A stretch of DNA of 64,000 nt, from positions 213,671,494 through 213,735,493 of the forward strand of contig NC_059471.1 of NCBI RefSeq assembly GCF_018139145.2, given 5' to 3'. Made by a program: the position numbers and the translations under genes. Under the pieces are notes generated by a model. It had not been told where the DNA came from. It searched no databases and saw nothing but the letters and a program-made list of their open reading frames with translations. This document shows, piece by piece, positions 49,721 to 61,859 of this stretch. Numbering within the stretch: the first letter of the stretch is position 1; each line of letters starts with the position of its first letter. Origin of the DNA: Gymnogyps californianus. Lineage: Eukaryota; Chordata; Aves; Accipitriformes; Cathartidae.

Positions 49721-51787
49721 TGAGCATAATGGATGCTTACAAAGTCATTCAGCTATCTCAGAGTGGAAGGCAACCTCCATGGAAAAGATGTAAGACCCAA
49801 ACCTCCCCATCTGAGGGTGAACTGAAGGACATGTATCTTGACAAAAGTCCAGTTCCTAATTCTGGAGCCACTATCTTAGTTGGCTCGGAAGTTTCCATAG
49901 GGACTAAATGTGGGAGTGAGGATACATCTAAAAACACCTCTGTTTCCATTGCAGCCTAGACTTGAGGAGAAGGCTGATCTGTGGAACTGAGAGGCCTCAC
50001 AGCAAAGGCAGTGGAAAGCTGGGCAGAGGGCTGAGACTTGAGCCAAAGCTCTTTTAAAGGGAATAGGATATTCTGGTTGGATATTGTGAATCTTTGGGAC
50101 AACTGATCTGCGTTAGAATAAATACACAACTCTATCTCTCTCCCTCCCTTCTTCACATATTCCTTCTTCATCTACATTTTATAAATCAGTTGTTACTATT
50201 CTACTACAGACTTGAGTCTCCACAAATACCACACGCTCAGTACACGGCATAAATCGTTTGGCCTTCCAGGTGCTGCCCATACAGCCAACACAAAATTATC
50301 CATCACAATTTTCTCGACAGTGGAATAAAGTCTTCCTGAAAGGGAAGAATTAAAAATATACTTGTCCAGGGAAGAGGATGAGAGATGAAGGAGGGGAAAA
50401 AAAAAAAAGGTGGGCTCATTAATCTGTTCTAATAATAAATCCTTATCGCATATGCATTTCAGTTACTCCTTCAGCCTCCACGTTCTATATTTAAATACAT
50501 CTGCTTCACACATGCTTTGCCAATTAGCTGGTGATATTAACTGTTCAGCACTATCTATTAACACATGGCACTGCCGAACAGCATGAGAGACAAGCTTGAC
50601 CAGGAGAGATAGTCATTCATGAGGCACACATTTCTCTCTATAACTCAGAAGTAGGAAGATAGGAAAGTGGCACAGCAATTGACCTAGGTTGTACATCAAG
50701 GCTAAATAGACACAGAGTAAATTACAGACAAGTGAGACAAGCTACTAACTGTTCCTTTAGCAGCCCATAATGTCAGTAATTCTATTACAATGATTGCTAG
50801 TTATGCAATGCAGTTGCCATGTAAATTTTTCTTTTTTTTTTTTTCTGTCTCTCTCTGTCTCTGTGTCTTTCTGCATTGTAGAATTTGTAGCCCAGTGACG
50901 GAATAGATACCTACAGGGGCCAGAAAGGGTCATTGTGATCATCTTGCAAGAGACACTTGCAAACCACGTTAGCATGGATGTTCCCTGAACAGATTCCTGT
51001 TTTCACTAGAGAGCCACATCAAAACAGTTTATCTGGTCTATCATGCCATAGAAAAACGTATTGTAATATTGTAAAGGTTTTAATCTCTTGCAACATGATA
51101 ATGTAAAGGTTTTTCAAACTGAGCTGCATAGCATTGAATTACTGCTAGAATAGCAGCTATGCTTAGACATCGGAATTAAGCGCTAGATCTCCATTAATTA
51201 TAATGAGAGCTTGGACACCTAGATCATCTAAATCACCTGCATGAAGATGTCTTAAACTGTGAGCTTTAGCCCACCCTTTCCATTGCCTAATCATATCTAT
51301 TCCCAACTGAAATGTCTTGGGATGTCCTGCCTGTCTTTTCATTGCTTCTCCAGAAAGGTGTGGGTCTCCCCTGGATTTTGTATCCTTTCTACCAGTCTTG
51401 TGTAGATGTTTCAGATGTCCTATACCATTTCAGTTGGAAAGCAACTAAACTGAGTCCCCACAACTACAATGGGAGAAGACTACCCATCATATTTCCAAGT
51501 TAAAACTACGATGAGCTATGGAGAAACAAGTTGTGGCAATGGACAGAAGCATGGAACAAGATGGAGAAAAGAAATTACATTTCTTGCCAGCCCATCCCTT
51601 ATTCCCTGCATGCTAATGGTTATAGGGGGATTCACTGTCTACCTCAGTTTATTCATCTAACAACTCTGACTTCATCTGGAGGACAATGGTGATAAAATGG
51701 ATGTGGAATTTAATTTTTGTAATACTCTTGTGAAGGAGGGTTTGCTGTCTCTGCTTGGACAGCATGGCAGAGGTGCATTTTGGGTCA
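49721..51787. other. Non-coding stretch; (A)12 at 50397 and T/CTCTGT tract near 50829
   Basis: Simple-sequence tracts at 50397-50408 and about 50829-50870 (tttttttttctgtctctctctgtctctg). No gene or other element recognised. Confidence 0.55.
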
Positions 51788-51900
51788 GGCTCTGGACTAG
51801 GACTCTGTAGATCATGGTTGCGTTCCTGCTCTGCTGCCAGTTTCCTGAATGACCTTGGCAAGTCACTAAGGGTGGGATTCATCTTCCTTCCTTTATAGCC
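51788..51900 (+). mobile_element. MIR-like SINE remnant, head to CORE
   Basis: In order: CTGGACTAGGACTCTGTAGA (starting at 51792), TTGCGTTCCTGCTCTGCTGC (starting at 51818) for the gggttcgaatcctggctctgcc segment, and AATGACCTTGGCAAGTCACT (starting at 51848) for tgtgtgaccttgggcaagtcact. This is the best-preserved CORE match in the window. The 3' part is lost after 51870 or so. Confidence 0.75.
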
Positions 51901-54124
51901 ATCCATAGGTAGTCATCTCAGCCACACAGGTCACTGAATAGATGCCTATGACAAGAGCGCAGAATCAGTCTCTGGAAGTGCCTCTGTCTCTCAAGGATCT
52001 CTAAAAGAAGTCTGACACCGTAGGTCACATTGAATGAATATTTAGACAATTAAAGGAAATAAAGTGATTATATGCCCTTTCCCCTTTCTTTGTCTTTCAT
52101 TTGTTTGCTTGTCTTGTGAAACATGGGGGGTAAAGACCTAGATGCCATGTGCAAAGTCAGAGCTGAAAGGCATTCCTATCATAGCGAGTACACAATATGG
52201 CCATGCTCTGTTCAGTCTGGCTTCTTTTCTTCTGTTTCTCAGAGCACAGCTAACAACTGAGAAAATGCTGAGCTACAGCTGGAGACAGGAAAGTAACTGC
52301 TATCAGACAGGGTATTTACTCAAAAAGGGGTAATTCTGTGGGAGTTTTAGCCTTTTGAAAGAAAAATGCCATTGAGATATCCACAGAGATCTCTCTTCCA
52401 GTTCTGATCAGTGCTAATTTGATGCTCTCTTCAAATCATAAAACATTATGCTCGACACAGTTACAATGCATACACAAACCCATGTTTTCATTTAGATATT
52501 TTTTAGGACCCACGAAGGTCAAAGCCCAAAACAAGGAAAAAACAATGACAAAAACATCATTCAAACTATCATATGGAAGGAGAATTGGGTTCAATTCCAT
52601 GGTGAATTTAAAACCAGGAATAAATTTCTGTTATTTTGTAAGTTTTCACAGTGTAATTATTGACAGATTGTAAAGCTACACGGAGTTGCTTGGAGGATTT
52701 GGTAAATGAGAACCAGGCTCTTTCTAGTTGTTTGAGTTACTGGCACGTGGAAAACTGATGAAGAATAGAAATATCCAACTTCCAAGAAGAATAGTTGATA
52801 CTTTCTGATGACATCAAAGAGCCTGTTTACAAATAGATGGATCAAGATTGCCTAAACACAGGTGCCTGGGCTGTTTGAGTACCCTGGAGAAGCTAAGAGA
52901 TCTCCATGACATGACGCAGGATTTGTGGAAGACCTGTACTTCCCCTTCAGTTGCAGCAGCTGCTGATAGTGCAATATCTCATATATATGCCCGAAATGCC
53001 TGTGTTTAAGCAAATGAATCCTACTCACTATGTCAAAACCAAAAGCCAGCAATTATTTGGAATTAAAACCTATTCTACATATGCAGCTGGCATGAGCATT
53101 GTGCAACGGGTGAAGGCAAATGGTTGCATTTAGTCATGCAGCATTAGAGAAGGGTATTTATACTACCTATCTTTATATAGCTACACTAGAAAGCTTAACA
53201 CTGCAAATTGTCTGTATAGACAAGAGAAAAAAAGGGCATGATTCGAAGCAGAGGTCTGCTGCATGCTTTAAATGATGCTCTGAAGAATCCTTTCCTTGTT
53301 GGCTACAAAGGGGCACAAGCAGACTCTTTACTTCAAATAGACTCTGAGCTAGATGGCTATGGTCCGACTGCAAATACTGGCCCTTCTCTGGTCTGGAAAA
53401 CTGACTACAGCATCAAATTCTTCACAGATGTTTACAGACCTACACAAGAAAGAAGGTCCTGGACGTTTTGAAATCCTAATCCTAAATTTGACATTGCTCC
53501 TCCTGTACTGTGGGAAACTCACGTAAGCACCTCTTGCTGATTTGTAAGAAGAGATGACTGTGCATAGCTACCTTCCCTGTCAAGTTCTGGGAAGGATTAG
53601 GAATACGGTAACTTAAAAGCCCTTTGAAGTATAACCAAAAAATGTCATAAAAGGGCTAAGGGACATTGTTAATGAAAGTGGTCATGGAACATGTTGTAAG
53701 AAGAGCTACTAAGTCTTAAGTCATACCAATACACTTCATAGAGCACGTTGTGTGAGCTGTGCAGCCCTGAGTGAAGCAAGCCCCCATGCATGGTCTCTAC
53801 TTATATGTGCACACAGAAAGGGCTGCAGCAAGCTAATATATACAGAAAAGTCAGCCCACAGTGTCCTGCAGGAGCAAAAGCACACCACGTTAGAGGAAAT
53901 TCATGGCACATCTGTCCAGTTGACACAGCAGACATCTGACTTAAATCTCTGAATGCGGGCAAAGATGGTTGCAACTCCAAAACATCAGTAGGAGCCTTCA
54001 GGATCTAAATCCTTTTGCAAGCATTTGCAGTTGAAAAAAACAGAGATCAGTTGGGAACATGAAGGATGGATCCAGCATGAGAGATGGTTTTACCTGATTC
54101 CCGGACATTCTGGATATTAGGGGT
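51901..54124. other. Non-coding stretch, no gene recognised
   Basis: Short reading frames on both strands, none with a domain. No repeat or RNA recognised. Confidence 0.55.
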
Positions 54125-54737
54125 TGTCGTGGTTTGACCCCAGCCAGCAACTAAACACCACACAGTTGCTTGCTCACTCCTCCCCCCTCCCAGTGGGATG
54201 GGGAAGAGAATCAAAAAAAAGTAAAACTCATGGGTTGAGATAAGAACAGTTAAATAACTAAAATAAAATAAAATATAATACTAACAATAATAATAAAAAA
54301 TGCAATAATAATAATAATTGTAATGAAGTAGAATATGACAAAAATAAAAGGAAAAAGAAAAAGAAATAAAACCCAAGGGAAAAATAGTGATGCACAATGC
54401 AATTGCTCACCACCCACTGACCAATGCCTGAGCAGTGATCCGCCCCTCCCGGCCAACTCCCCCCAGTTTATACACTGGGCATGACGTTCCACGGTATGGA
54501 ATATCCCTTTGGCAAGTTCAGGTCAGCTGCCCTGGCCGTGCTCCCTCCCAGCTCCTTGCACACCTGCTTGCTGGCAGAGCATGGGAAACTGAAAATCCTT
54601 AACTTAGGATAAGCGCTACTTAGCAACAACTAACACATCAGCATGTTATCAACATCATTCTCACACCAAATCCAAAACACAGCACTGTACCAGCTACTAG
54701 GAAGAAAATTAACTCTATCCCAGCTGAAACCAGGACA
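54125..54737 (-). mobile_element. Solo LTR of an avian endogenous retrovirus (ERVL-like)
   Basis: The segment begins TGTCGTGGTTTGACCCCAGC and ends ATCCCAGCTGAAACCAGGACA on the plus strand, giving the canonical TG...CA ends. These ends and internal words such as GGAATATCCCTTTGGCAAGT match an LTR that I know as abundant in bird genomes. Read on the minus strand a TATAAA box lies at 54467-54472 (TTTATA on plus), so the LTR is on the minus strand. Flanking 5-mers GGGGT (54120-54124) and GTGGT (54738-54742) are a target-site duplication with one mismatch. No internal viral genes or second LTR flank it, so it is a solo LTR left by recombination. The segment 54255-54365 is a degenerate AAAAT/AAT/AAAG-rich tract not present in the form I remember, likely a local expansion. 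The 5-bp duplication supports an ERVL-type assignment, but the exact subfamily needs a library search. Confidence 0.85.
54255..54365 (+). repeat. (AAAAT)n/(AAT)n tract inside the LTR
   Basis: Short AAAAT, AAT and AATAATA units follow one another over about 110 bases within the LTR. This gives the minus-strand frame at 54250-54492 its artificial run of isoleucine and phenylalanine. Confidence 0.8.
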
Positions 54738-54742
54738 GTGGT

Positions 54743-55559
54743 AAACCCCAGATAGAAGTATGGCTATGTCTGTTTGGGGAAAACATGCATGGACTGCCTC
54801 AGGTGAGGTTTGTGACAGAGACCAGTACAAAAAAACACCGCTGTTTGGTACCTTCAGAGATTGCAGAAGCTATTAAAGTGACAAGTGTTTGAGATGATAA
54901 AGTGAGAAATTTATGGCAAAAATGAGATCAGAAACATAGTTCCCTAAAAAGGAGAAAAGTGTCTACATCTTTTAACATGTACATTATAAAGTTTTGAAAT
55001 AGCTTTCCTTTATGTTTTAAATAAGAGTTATCTGGACTTTATTTTCAGACAATTTGATTTCTTATGCTCTCTAGGAAAGGACTCAGTACTAAACCTAGTC
55101 TAAAGCCCATGGAAATAGAAGAATCACATATTATATATTAGACACACAGTAGGTCCCTACTGCCCATTTCCCCCTTGTCAGCACCTCCAGGTTGTGCTTA
55201 GGGATGAAGGTAGGAGCTGATGGACTAGATCTGTCATGAAGTACCTGGGACTGAAGACTTGTGGGAACCCATGCTGCTGTGTTGGAGATGAGGATGAGCA
55301 ATCCAATGAAACCTAGACCAATTGGAACATGCCATGACCTGTCACATGTTATGTGACCTGATAAACTGATATGACCCTACCACTCCAGCTAAAGCATGGA
55401 GTTCCATGCTCTGGATGAGAAGAAAGGTAAAAGGTCTTCAACAAGCTCTGGATCTATCTTACTGGGATGTGAGAGGTGCCCTCCTCTTCTCTGTTGTTCT
55501 TTGGGGGAGCTTTGAAGGCAAATTTGAGCATTGTGCAGGATAGAATCCAAGTCTGTTTG
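54743..55559. other. Non-coding stretch, no gene recognised
   Basis: Nothing notable except a short perfect inverted repeat GTCACAT-GTT-ATGTGAC at 55341-55357. Confidence 0.55.
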
Positions 55560-56380
55560 TAATCATCTGTTTCCGCTCAGTTTGTTTTGAAATTCTGCCT
55601 GAATTAAAAGCTATTAAATCTTAACTCCTTCCTTAACACATTTTATTTGAAAACTTTTGCCAGCCTTTTATTCCTAAAAATGATTTGTTACTCTGTTCTT
55701 CGTAAAAGTGTAATTCATTATTACTGGGGATAACACCAATGTATAATCCCTTTGTGATCTTTCTTATGGGGACTGTGGGAATGATAATTAAGTCACTTTG
55801 CAGCAAGCACACCTGTGAAGTACGTAAACATTTATTAGCTCATTTCAAAAAATTAATTAAAAAAATGTTTGTTGTGTTCTGTGCACCTTTTCTTTTCCTT
55901 GAAGGCACAGAGAGATGAAGCAACCGCGATCTATATTATGAAATTAGAATGCAATTATTGCTTTAAGTAAAACAAAGCCCAGCCTCACACAAAAGGTGTG
56001 GAAACTCAAATTGCTAAATGATCCGATCGTAGTCACACTTGGTAATCAGCTCCAGTGTTTTTTTGGCAGGGCCCTGCTATGAATTATGATGGGAAAATTA
56101 AAAGACATGTCTTGTCCCATGCCGTTGCCATGTAAATGTATGCTTCATGCGGAGATATAAACACTGGAAAGATCTTGAGTTACGCTGCCTGTGAGTAATT
56201 GCCATCTCTATAAGCAGGCTGTTTGGAGTTGTAAGAAATAGGAAAATTACACCTTTTGTTCAAGATTTGACAATGTGGAAGAGCCCTGCCAGACCTGTCT
56301 TGTTTAATCATGTTAGCTCAGCAGCAAAACGAACAGCTTCTTTTAAAGGGAACTCAGAGTTCCTGGAGGAGGAGGTTGTA
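55560..56380. promoter_or_regulatory. Candidate conserved non-coding block
   Basis: Long repeat-poor block with many homeodomain-type words (gataattaagtc near 55784, aaattaattaaaaaa near 55849, gcaattattgctttaag near 55952). Two T-box half-sites face each other: CACACCT (55808-55814) and AGGTGTG (55994-56000). There is also TGCCATGTAAATGTATGC near 56127. It is the largest such block in the window. Enhancer status is an inference from composition. Confidence 0.4.
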
Positions 56381-56540
56381 ATTCAGTGCGTGCTCACTCC
56401 TAAGCCGTTTGTGCTGTTATGCTGTTAGCATGAAGAGCCTTGAAGGGATTCCAGGCTGCGTTGTTTTGAGGAGAAAGCAGTCTTCAAGTCGTCATGTTTC
56501 TGAGACACCCACATGTGCCTTTTCATAAAGTTGGAATATT

Positions 56541-56730
56541 AGCCCCATTACCGTTATCTTTTGTGCCAGGGGTTGTATACGCTCGCACGTGAGATCATCC
56601 ATGGACTAAGGAAATGCAAGGAAATATTGTCGTCTCCATGGGACACTTGGGGGTGCGAGAGACAAAGAGATTAGTGCCCTCATGGTCATACAGCAGGTCC
56701 GTGGCAGAGACCCAAGGCAAACCAAAGCAG
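56541..56730 (-). mobile_element. MIR-like SINE remnant
   Basis: Reverse-strand MIR words occur in order. CCCCATTACC...TTGTGCCAGGGGTTGTATAC (56541-56581) resembles the tail (tgtacagcgcctagcacaatggggt, inverted). The segment ATATTGTCGTCTCCATGGGA (starting at 56624) then resembles the inverted tctgtaaaatgggg part. CATGGTCATACAGCAGGTCC (starting at 56682) followed by gtggcagagaccc is the inverted gggtt..ggctctgccac..gctgtgtgacc segment. Diverged but the order is right. Confidence 0.6.
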
Positions 56731-59700
56731 GCTGCAGGGGACGGCTCAGTGGGTATTTACCCTGAACGCTGCCAGGTTGCAGGCAGGTCTCCTCTGCCAC
56801 CTCCAGCCCTCTGCATATCCCTCCCCCCGGTGTGCCAACAAACACCTGCGTGTCGGCAGAGCCAGGTGAAGGGGTTGGTCTACTGTGTGTAATGAGAATG
56901 AAAATGGAGCCAAAGAGATCCAATCTGGACCTGAAAACAGGCACTGGGCAATTAAAAAGTAATACACATATGTATTTATGCGTATATAAATTTAAAAAGA
57001 GGCCCTGTCTTCTCTAAGGTAGCTGTAGACAATTTTGTTCATTCACCTCTATCTGCATAGTCTGGTTTTCAGACCGACCCAGATACTGGTCAAGATTATG
57101 GTTTTCAGGAATAATTGTGTGTGAGAGAGGAGCTACACTGCCTGAAGTTTACTCAAACTTTTCTCCTTGATCCCACCACTTCATTACAGCCCTTAGCAAA
57201 AGGAATAATCAGGGAGGATGGAGGACAGGATTCAGGCATGCTTAGTACTATTCGCTATCTCTGCTTCCTATAGAAACAGGGAAAGAGAAAGAAAAAGGAA
57301 AACTATGAAACCTGCTACCTCTTGTACCACTCTAGATTAAGAGACATCCCCTCAGAGAAGAAAGCTGCTGAAGGTTTTTTCAGTAGCTGAGGAAGGGTGC
57401 CTGACTTGCCACACAGCCCAGGCCATAACACGTTCTTAAGTCCAGTTTGAAGGTAAGCATGCCCTTCATGGGAAAAATATCCAGTCTTTATTTTTAAGTG
57501 TCCAGCAATAGGGAAAAAACTTCTTTGAAAGCATCAGTTTGCTGTTCTGATCGTTGACTGGGTTCATGGTTAAAACCTACTTCTTTTCCATCTGAATTCT
57601 TCTGTCTCCTATTTTTGTTTATTGGATGTTTTTTAGACTACTAGCCTAAGAAACCTATCATCAAATATATCTCTGTCAGGTAGGTGTATACAAGCTGAAA
57701 TCAAATCACTGTTCAGCCTTCTCTTTGATAAAAATACAGATTGAGTTCATTGCGTCTTTCATGCCAATGCAAGTCCATGTTTCAATATTTCATCATTCTC
57801 CTGACTGACCAAGGTGTGAACAAAGGGCTCATGCCTGAAGGGAAGAATCATACCCATAAAGGATACACACCCATAGATTAAAAACCTCTTTGCCCATGAT
57901 GCACCCTGGACACTCAAAAGCAATGTAGGAGTTATGGCTCCTTTCTCCCCCAGTATGTTTCCTATTAGCACTCCCTATTATACTATATGCACCATATTTT
58001 TTGTGAAAGTTGTTCACTTTCTTGCCATCAAAGCAACATCCAGCCTTCAGATTTACGTGGATTAATCTTTCCTTTTCCACAGTGGTTAACTACTTTTCAT
58101 TACACTCCGTCGCCTGATTCCTGCAGGTCAGGACAAGGTGTGGGAAGTCCTGGCCACTCGTGGCTGTGCCATCTGTGGGCAATGTGCCTCAAAGCCTCTG
58201 AAAGGTAAAAGCAAAAGACATCTGGAGGGGCGGTTGTTTCAGCGCTCCCACTTACAATTTCTCTACACCTTCTTTATGTGCTAGTGTTGCTGGGCTTTGT
58301 TGCCTCTTTAATATCAGGTCTGCATTTGTTTTTTCTTCAAGATTGAAATAGAGCAGTTCGGGCAGAAATAGTCCAAGTCTTTGAGTCCTGGCCCAAGTCT
58401 GTGTTACGTTCTGCTTCCTAGAACACAGCTGATCTGTGAAACATTGTTAAGAGAATCCATATTTCAGCAATATTTCTCTAAAACTGATGAGGAGTGAGGG
58501 AGTACCCTACCAGCCCTCTTGTACTATCTGAATAATCCTGTCAGGTTTGCCTATGGACTTTCACATGTCATCAGTCTTGTTGCATCCACTTAGCATTAAA
58601 TCAGATAGACCAAAAACATCACGAAATGAAGGCTGCTTATCCTGGTGGGAGAGACCCACCCAGAACTAATGAAATGCAGAGCCTCGAGTGAGTTATAAAC
58701 TACACATGCAGCAAAACCAAACATATACACAGTGCTCTTGCTGAGTGTTCTCTGTTCACGCTATGTCCACCATAAATGGCTGACACAGTCTTCTTCACCA
58801 CAGTTTCTTTCAGTAAATTGAAAACATGGGGCACCTCCACCTAGTCCCTGACCCATGCAACCACAGGGATGTAAAAGGGAACATTTCAGAATAAAAGTAG
58901 TGGTGTGTATAAGACGAAGGCTCCAGTCTGCTAGCAGCTGTACATTTATCAAATAAGACAACCCATGTACCAAAGCATTTTCTTCCTATCATTAATTTCT
59001 ACAGTGGAAGTAGAAGGTGCTGAGGAACTAAAGCGTTCCTGACTGGGATGCAGAGTCGCAGGGAACTATTTGCAAAAGGTGCACAAGATCATTGCTTGGT
59101 GCTCCACACTGGGCGCTGGCAAACGCATGGACCCCATGTATTGCCTATCCAAGAGAAATAGGTACAGCCACTACTTTTAACAAGCAAAGAGAGAACCAGA
59201 GAAACACCAGTTCTGTGGATTTTGCACATCCAAATAATAGATCGAACTATGTTTTTGATGGATTTGGTCTGATCAGACAGCTTATTCTTTTTAAAGCAAG
59301 GACTCCATTCACTATGGTGTTTACTTAGGTACCCATTCTTTACTGAAGTCTGTGAGGTACCTTCGCAGCCATTGTACAGCAAGATAATTTATCTGCCTTG
59401 GGTAGAGCTCTGCCACATTTTGCAAACTCAGGATCTTAGTTTACTTTTTTGCTTTACAGATTTTTGTAACAATATCTGCTTTAGTAACTATTAGCATGCA
59501 TGAGACTTTCCCATGAGTCCATTATTTGAAGCTTAAAATGTGAATTTTAAAAAGCTGAAAGATTCCGAAACTAGGACAGATTCTTACATGGTTTTGTGGA
59601 CAATTTGCTTACTTATTTACCTAATACCTGTTATGCTCAGTGTCTAATCTTCTGTGGGTTTTTTTTTTCCCTAATGCAGCTGTCATATATAGTATAGGTG

Positions 59701-59830
59701 GATCTGTTAATGAAACCTGCTATTAATACTGTCCAGTACTTCCTGTTATAAGACTCCTTTTCTGTAATTTTCAAATTTCAACTAAAAAGGCCAGAAAGAC
59801 TTACTAAGGCATTATTAAGCGGTTACACAC
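56731..59830. other. Non-coding stretch, no gene recognised
   Basis: Short overlapping frames only. A segment at 58110-58210 weakly resembles MIR words but is not annotated. It lies downstream (3') of the minus-strand gene remnant at 60 kb. Confidence 0.5.
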
Positions 59831-59849
59831 TTTAGGTCGGTGGAGATTG

Positions 59850-59855
59850 TTTATT
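59850..59855 (-). terminator. Polyadenylation signal AATAAA
   Basis: TTTATT on the plus strand reads AATAAA on the minus strand, about 40 bases past the TGA stop of the last-exon frame (59898-59900). Its placement so soon after an open C-terminal frame is the main support for a genuine 3' end here. Confidence 0.5.
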
Positions 59856-60714
59856 TTAATCCAGTACACTCAAATGAGCAAGAGTCATTGCTATGGCTCA
59901 GTCCGAGCGGAACTGAAATGGCAGGGAAGTAGGTGGTTTCAGGCTGCCATTGTGGGGCTCGTAGGCTCCCTGATATCCCTGCAACGTCCTCAGTGAGATC
60001 AGAAAGAGCAAGGAGCAGGCACCTATGTACGCCATCGCCCTGTAGGCTCCACTGGTTGTGTAGTCTGGATCTCCACTGCTCAGATACTTAGCTTGCCTGG
60101 AGACACCTGCATGCCAAAACCTAAAAATAAATGTCTCAGTCTGAACTGAATCCTACCCTCCCAAAAGTAGGTGAGAAGAATCCTACCTCAACTCTCCAAA
60201 CCATATAAATGTTGAAAAATCAGCAGATTCTGAGAAAAAAAATATTTTGCTGGAATATTTCCAATAACATTTAGCAGGGAGAACCATGGAAAAGCCCAGG
60301 AGGAAACCAATCATTCTGTCATCAGCAGGTAATAAATAATGGTGGAGAGGACCACCCACTGAACAATGAAGATAAAACACAATTTCGAGTAGCTGCTCAG
60401 GGAGTGAGAACCAGCCAATCTGCAATCTGAATAAGGGAAAAAGACTTTTTGATTGCAATACATGTACAAACAAGGGTGTGAAAACCGAGAGGAGTTTTAT
60501 GTGGATACATGTAGGTGACCAAAGCTCCGCTGGTACCACTCCAGGATAACCAGAACTGGTGCACACAGTAGGATGACTATGCTGTGGTCAGCAGCATGCT
60601 GATGTAGGTATACGGATTCAGAGACAGGTCTGGCTTCTTTCCGGCTGGCTCATATGGACAGAGCAAGTCTGGGTCTGTGTGTAACTTCTTTATACAACCA
60701 GGTTCTTTTTCCAT
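59850..60714 (-). pseudogene. Multi-pass membrane protein gene remnant, family unknown
   Basis: Minus strand. A reading frame opens at ATG 60714 directly after an acceptor-like tttcag and begins MEKEPGCIKKLHTDPDLL. It stops at residue 46 (TAG, 60579-60577). A frame shift there gives a clear membrane segment, HSIVILLCAPVLVILEW. Further in, a polypyrimidine tract and AG (60428-60427) precede a stretch with CFIFIVQWVVLSTIIYYLL in one frame and IGFLLGFSMVLPAKC in another, ending at a GTAGGA donor-like site (60186). A last exon (60106 to stop TGA at 59900-59898, 69 residues) follows an AG acceptor. It contains AYRAMAYIGACSLLFLISL and a hydrophilic tail, and AATAAA lies at 59855-59850. Retained introns argue against a processed copy. 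The frames do not join cleanly: the exon phases disagree and stops intervene. I therefore favour a decayed gene, but unresolved exons of a live gene are possible. I do not recognise the family. Confidence 0.4.
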
Positions 60715-61855
60715 CGCTGAAAGTGTTAGAATCATTCTTTAATGGAACTTTTAGGTGGAATCATAAATAAGATCAGAATTTTTAAGTCCTGAAGCCTGGA
60801 CTACTTCTACCTGCAGTGCAATTATTGAGACACTAGTGATAGCAGAATCAACACAATGTGAAAGGTTGAGAGAGGGTTGTGCTTTTATGGTAGGCACAGT
60901 ACACAACATTTAACCAATCTGTTGATTTTAAGGAGAAATTTGCCAGTGACTTCAATAATGTTCTAACTTCTTAAATAATTGAAGAGTAAATTAAATCTGT
61001 GTTAAACTGTAGCTTTACTGATTAAGTGATGTCATTGCACTGCTCGTTAATCCAAATTACACTAATTTCTCTGAGGACAGTATAAAGGAACAGAAATGCC
61101 TATCTGAAGTCTTCTGTCATACAGTTTTGGTTATTATAGTCACTTTGCTCGAGTTTCTATTTTTTAGGTTTCCCCAAAGAAAAAATAATGTTTCCCCAGG
61201 CAAATTAAGTATACTTATCTTGAATGAGTAGTGGGTACAAAGTGAGATTGGTACTGTCAAGTTTTTATAAGTGTAAGGATAATCAATCTGATAATTTAAT
61301 GCCTATTCAATAGCTCCATCATATGTATTCCACTACAAAAATTAAGTGAGGAAAAGCAGTTTAGATGTCACTCTGTTAAAATGATTCCTTCTTATTCATT
61401 AGTGGTTTACTAGACCAGTTTTAGTTGTTTTGGAAAAATCTGAACATAGGTCATGGGAAAAGTGAGAGACATCATGGCCATTTCTTATCGTTGTATATAC
61501 ACTGGCAGTCAAATATATCACATCTATAAGATCAGTATGTGCACTAACTAAATTCCATGTGGAATTCAGCTGTATTGTTCTTACAGCAACTGTAAGAGTT
61601 TTGACCAAGATATGGGGGTCCTTTTGCCCGAGGCACAGCAGAAGCACGTAACAGATGATTTCTTTGTCAGAAGACTTCTAACTTAATGAGAAAAGTTCAC
61701 AAAAAGTGGAAGAAAACAGTCTGATATCAAGTGGCAAAAGTGAGATGCAGAGAAAACAAAAAGTAAAAACTGGCCCCCGTGCCTAACTGCCAGTGCCCAT
61801 GGTTTGGCTCCCCAGAAGCTGCAGTTTGCTGGAGTAGTGTTCGTTACACACCGTG
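60715..61855. other. Non-coding stretch upstream of the gene remnant
   Basis: No further exon of the minus-strand gene could be identified with confidence. The 82-codon minus frame at 61399-61647 has no recognisable domain. Confidence 0.45.
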
Positions 61856-61859
61856 GCTA

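Noticed and set aside
54250..54492. Minus-strand 80-codon frame with a hydrophobic isoleucine/phenylalanine-rich C-terminus
   Set aside because: It lies inside the solo LTR, and the hydrophobic part is the translation of an AAT/AAAAT simple repeat.
58110..58210. Possible additional MIR-like SINE on the plus strand
   Set aside because: Scattered words (ggctgtgccat, gtgcctcaaagcctct) fit, but order and spacing are too poor to annotate.
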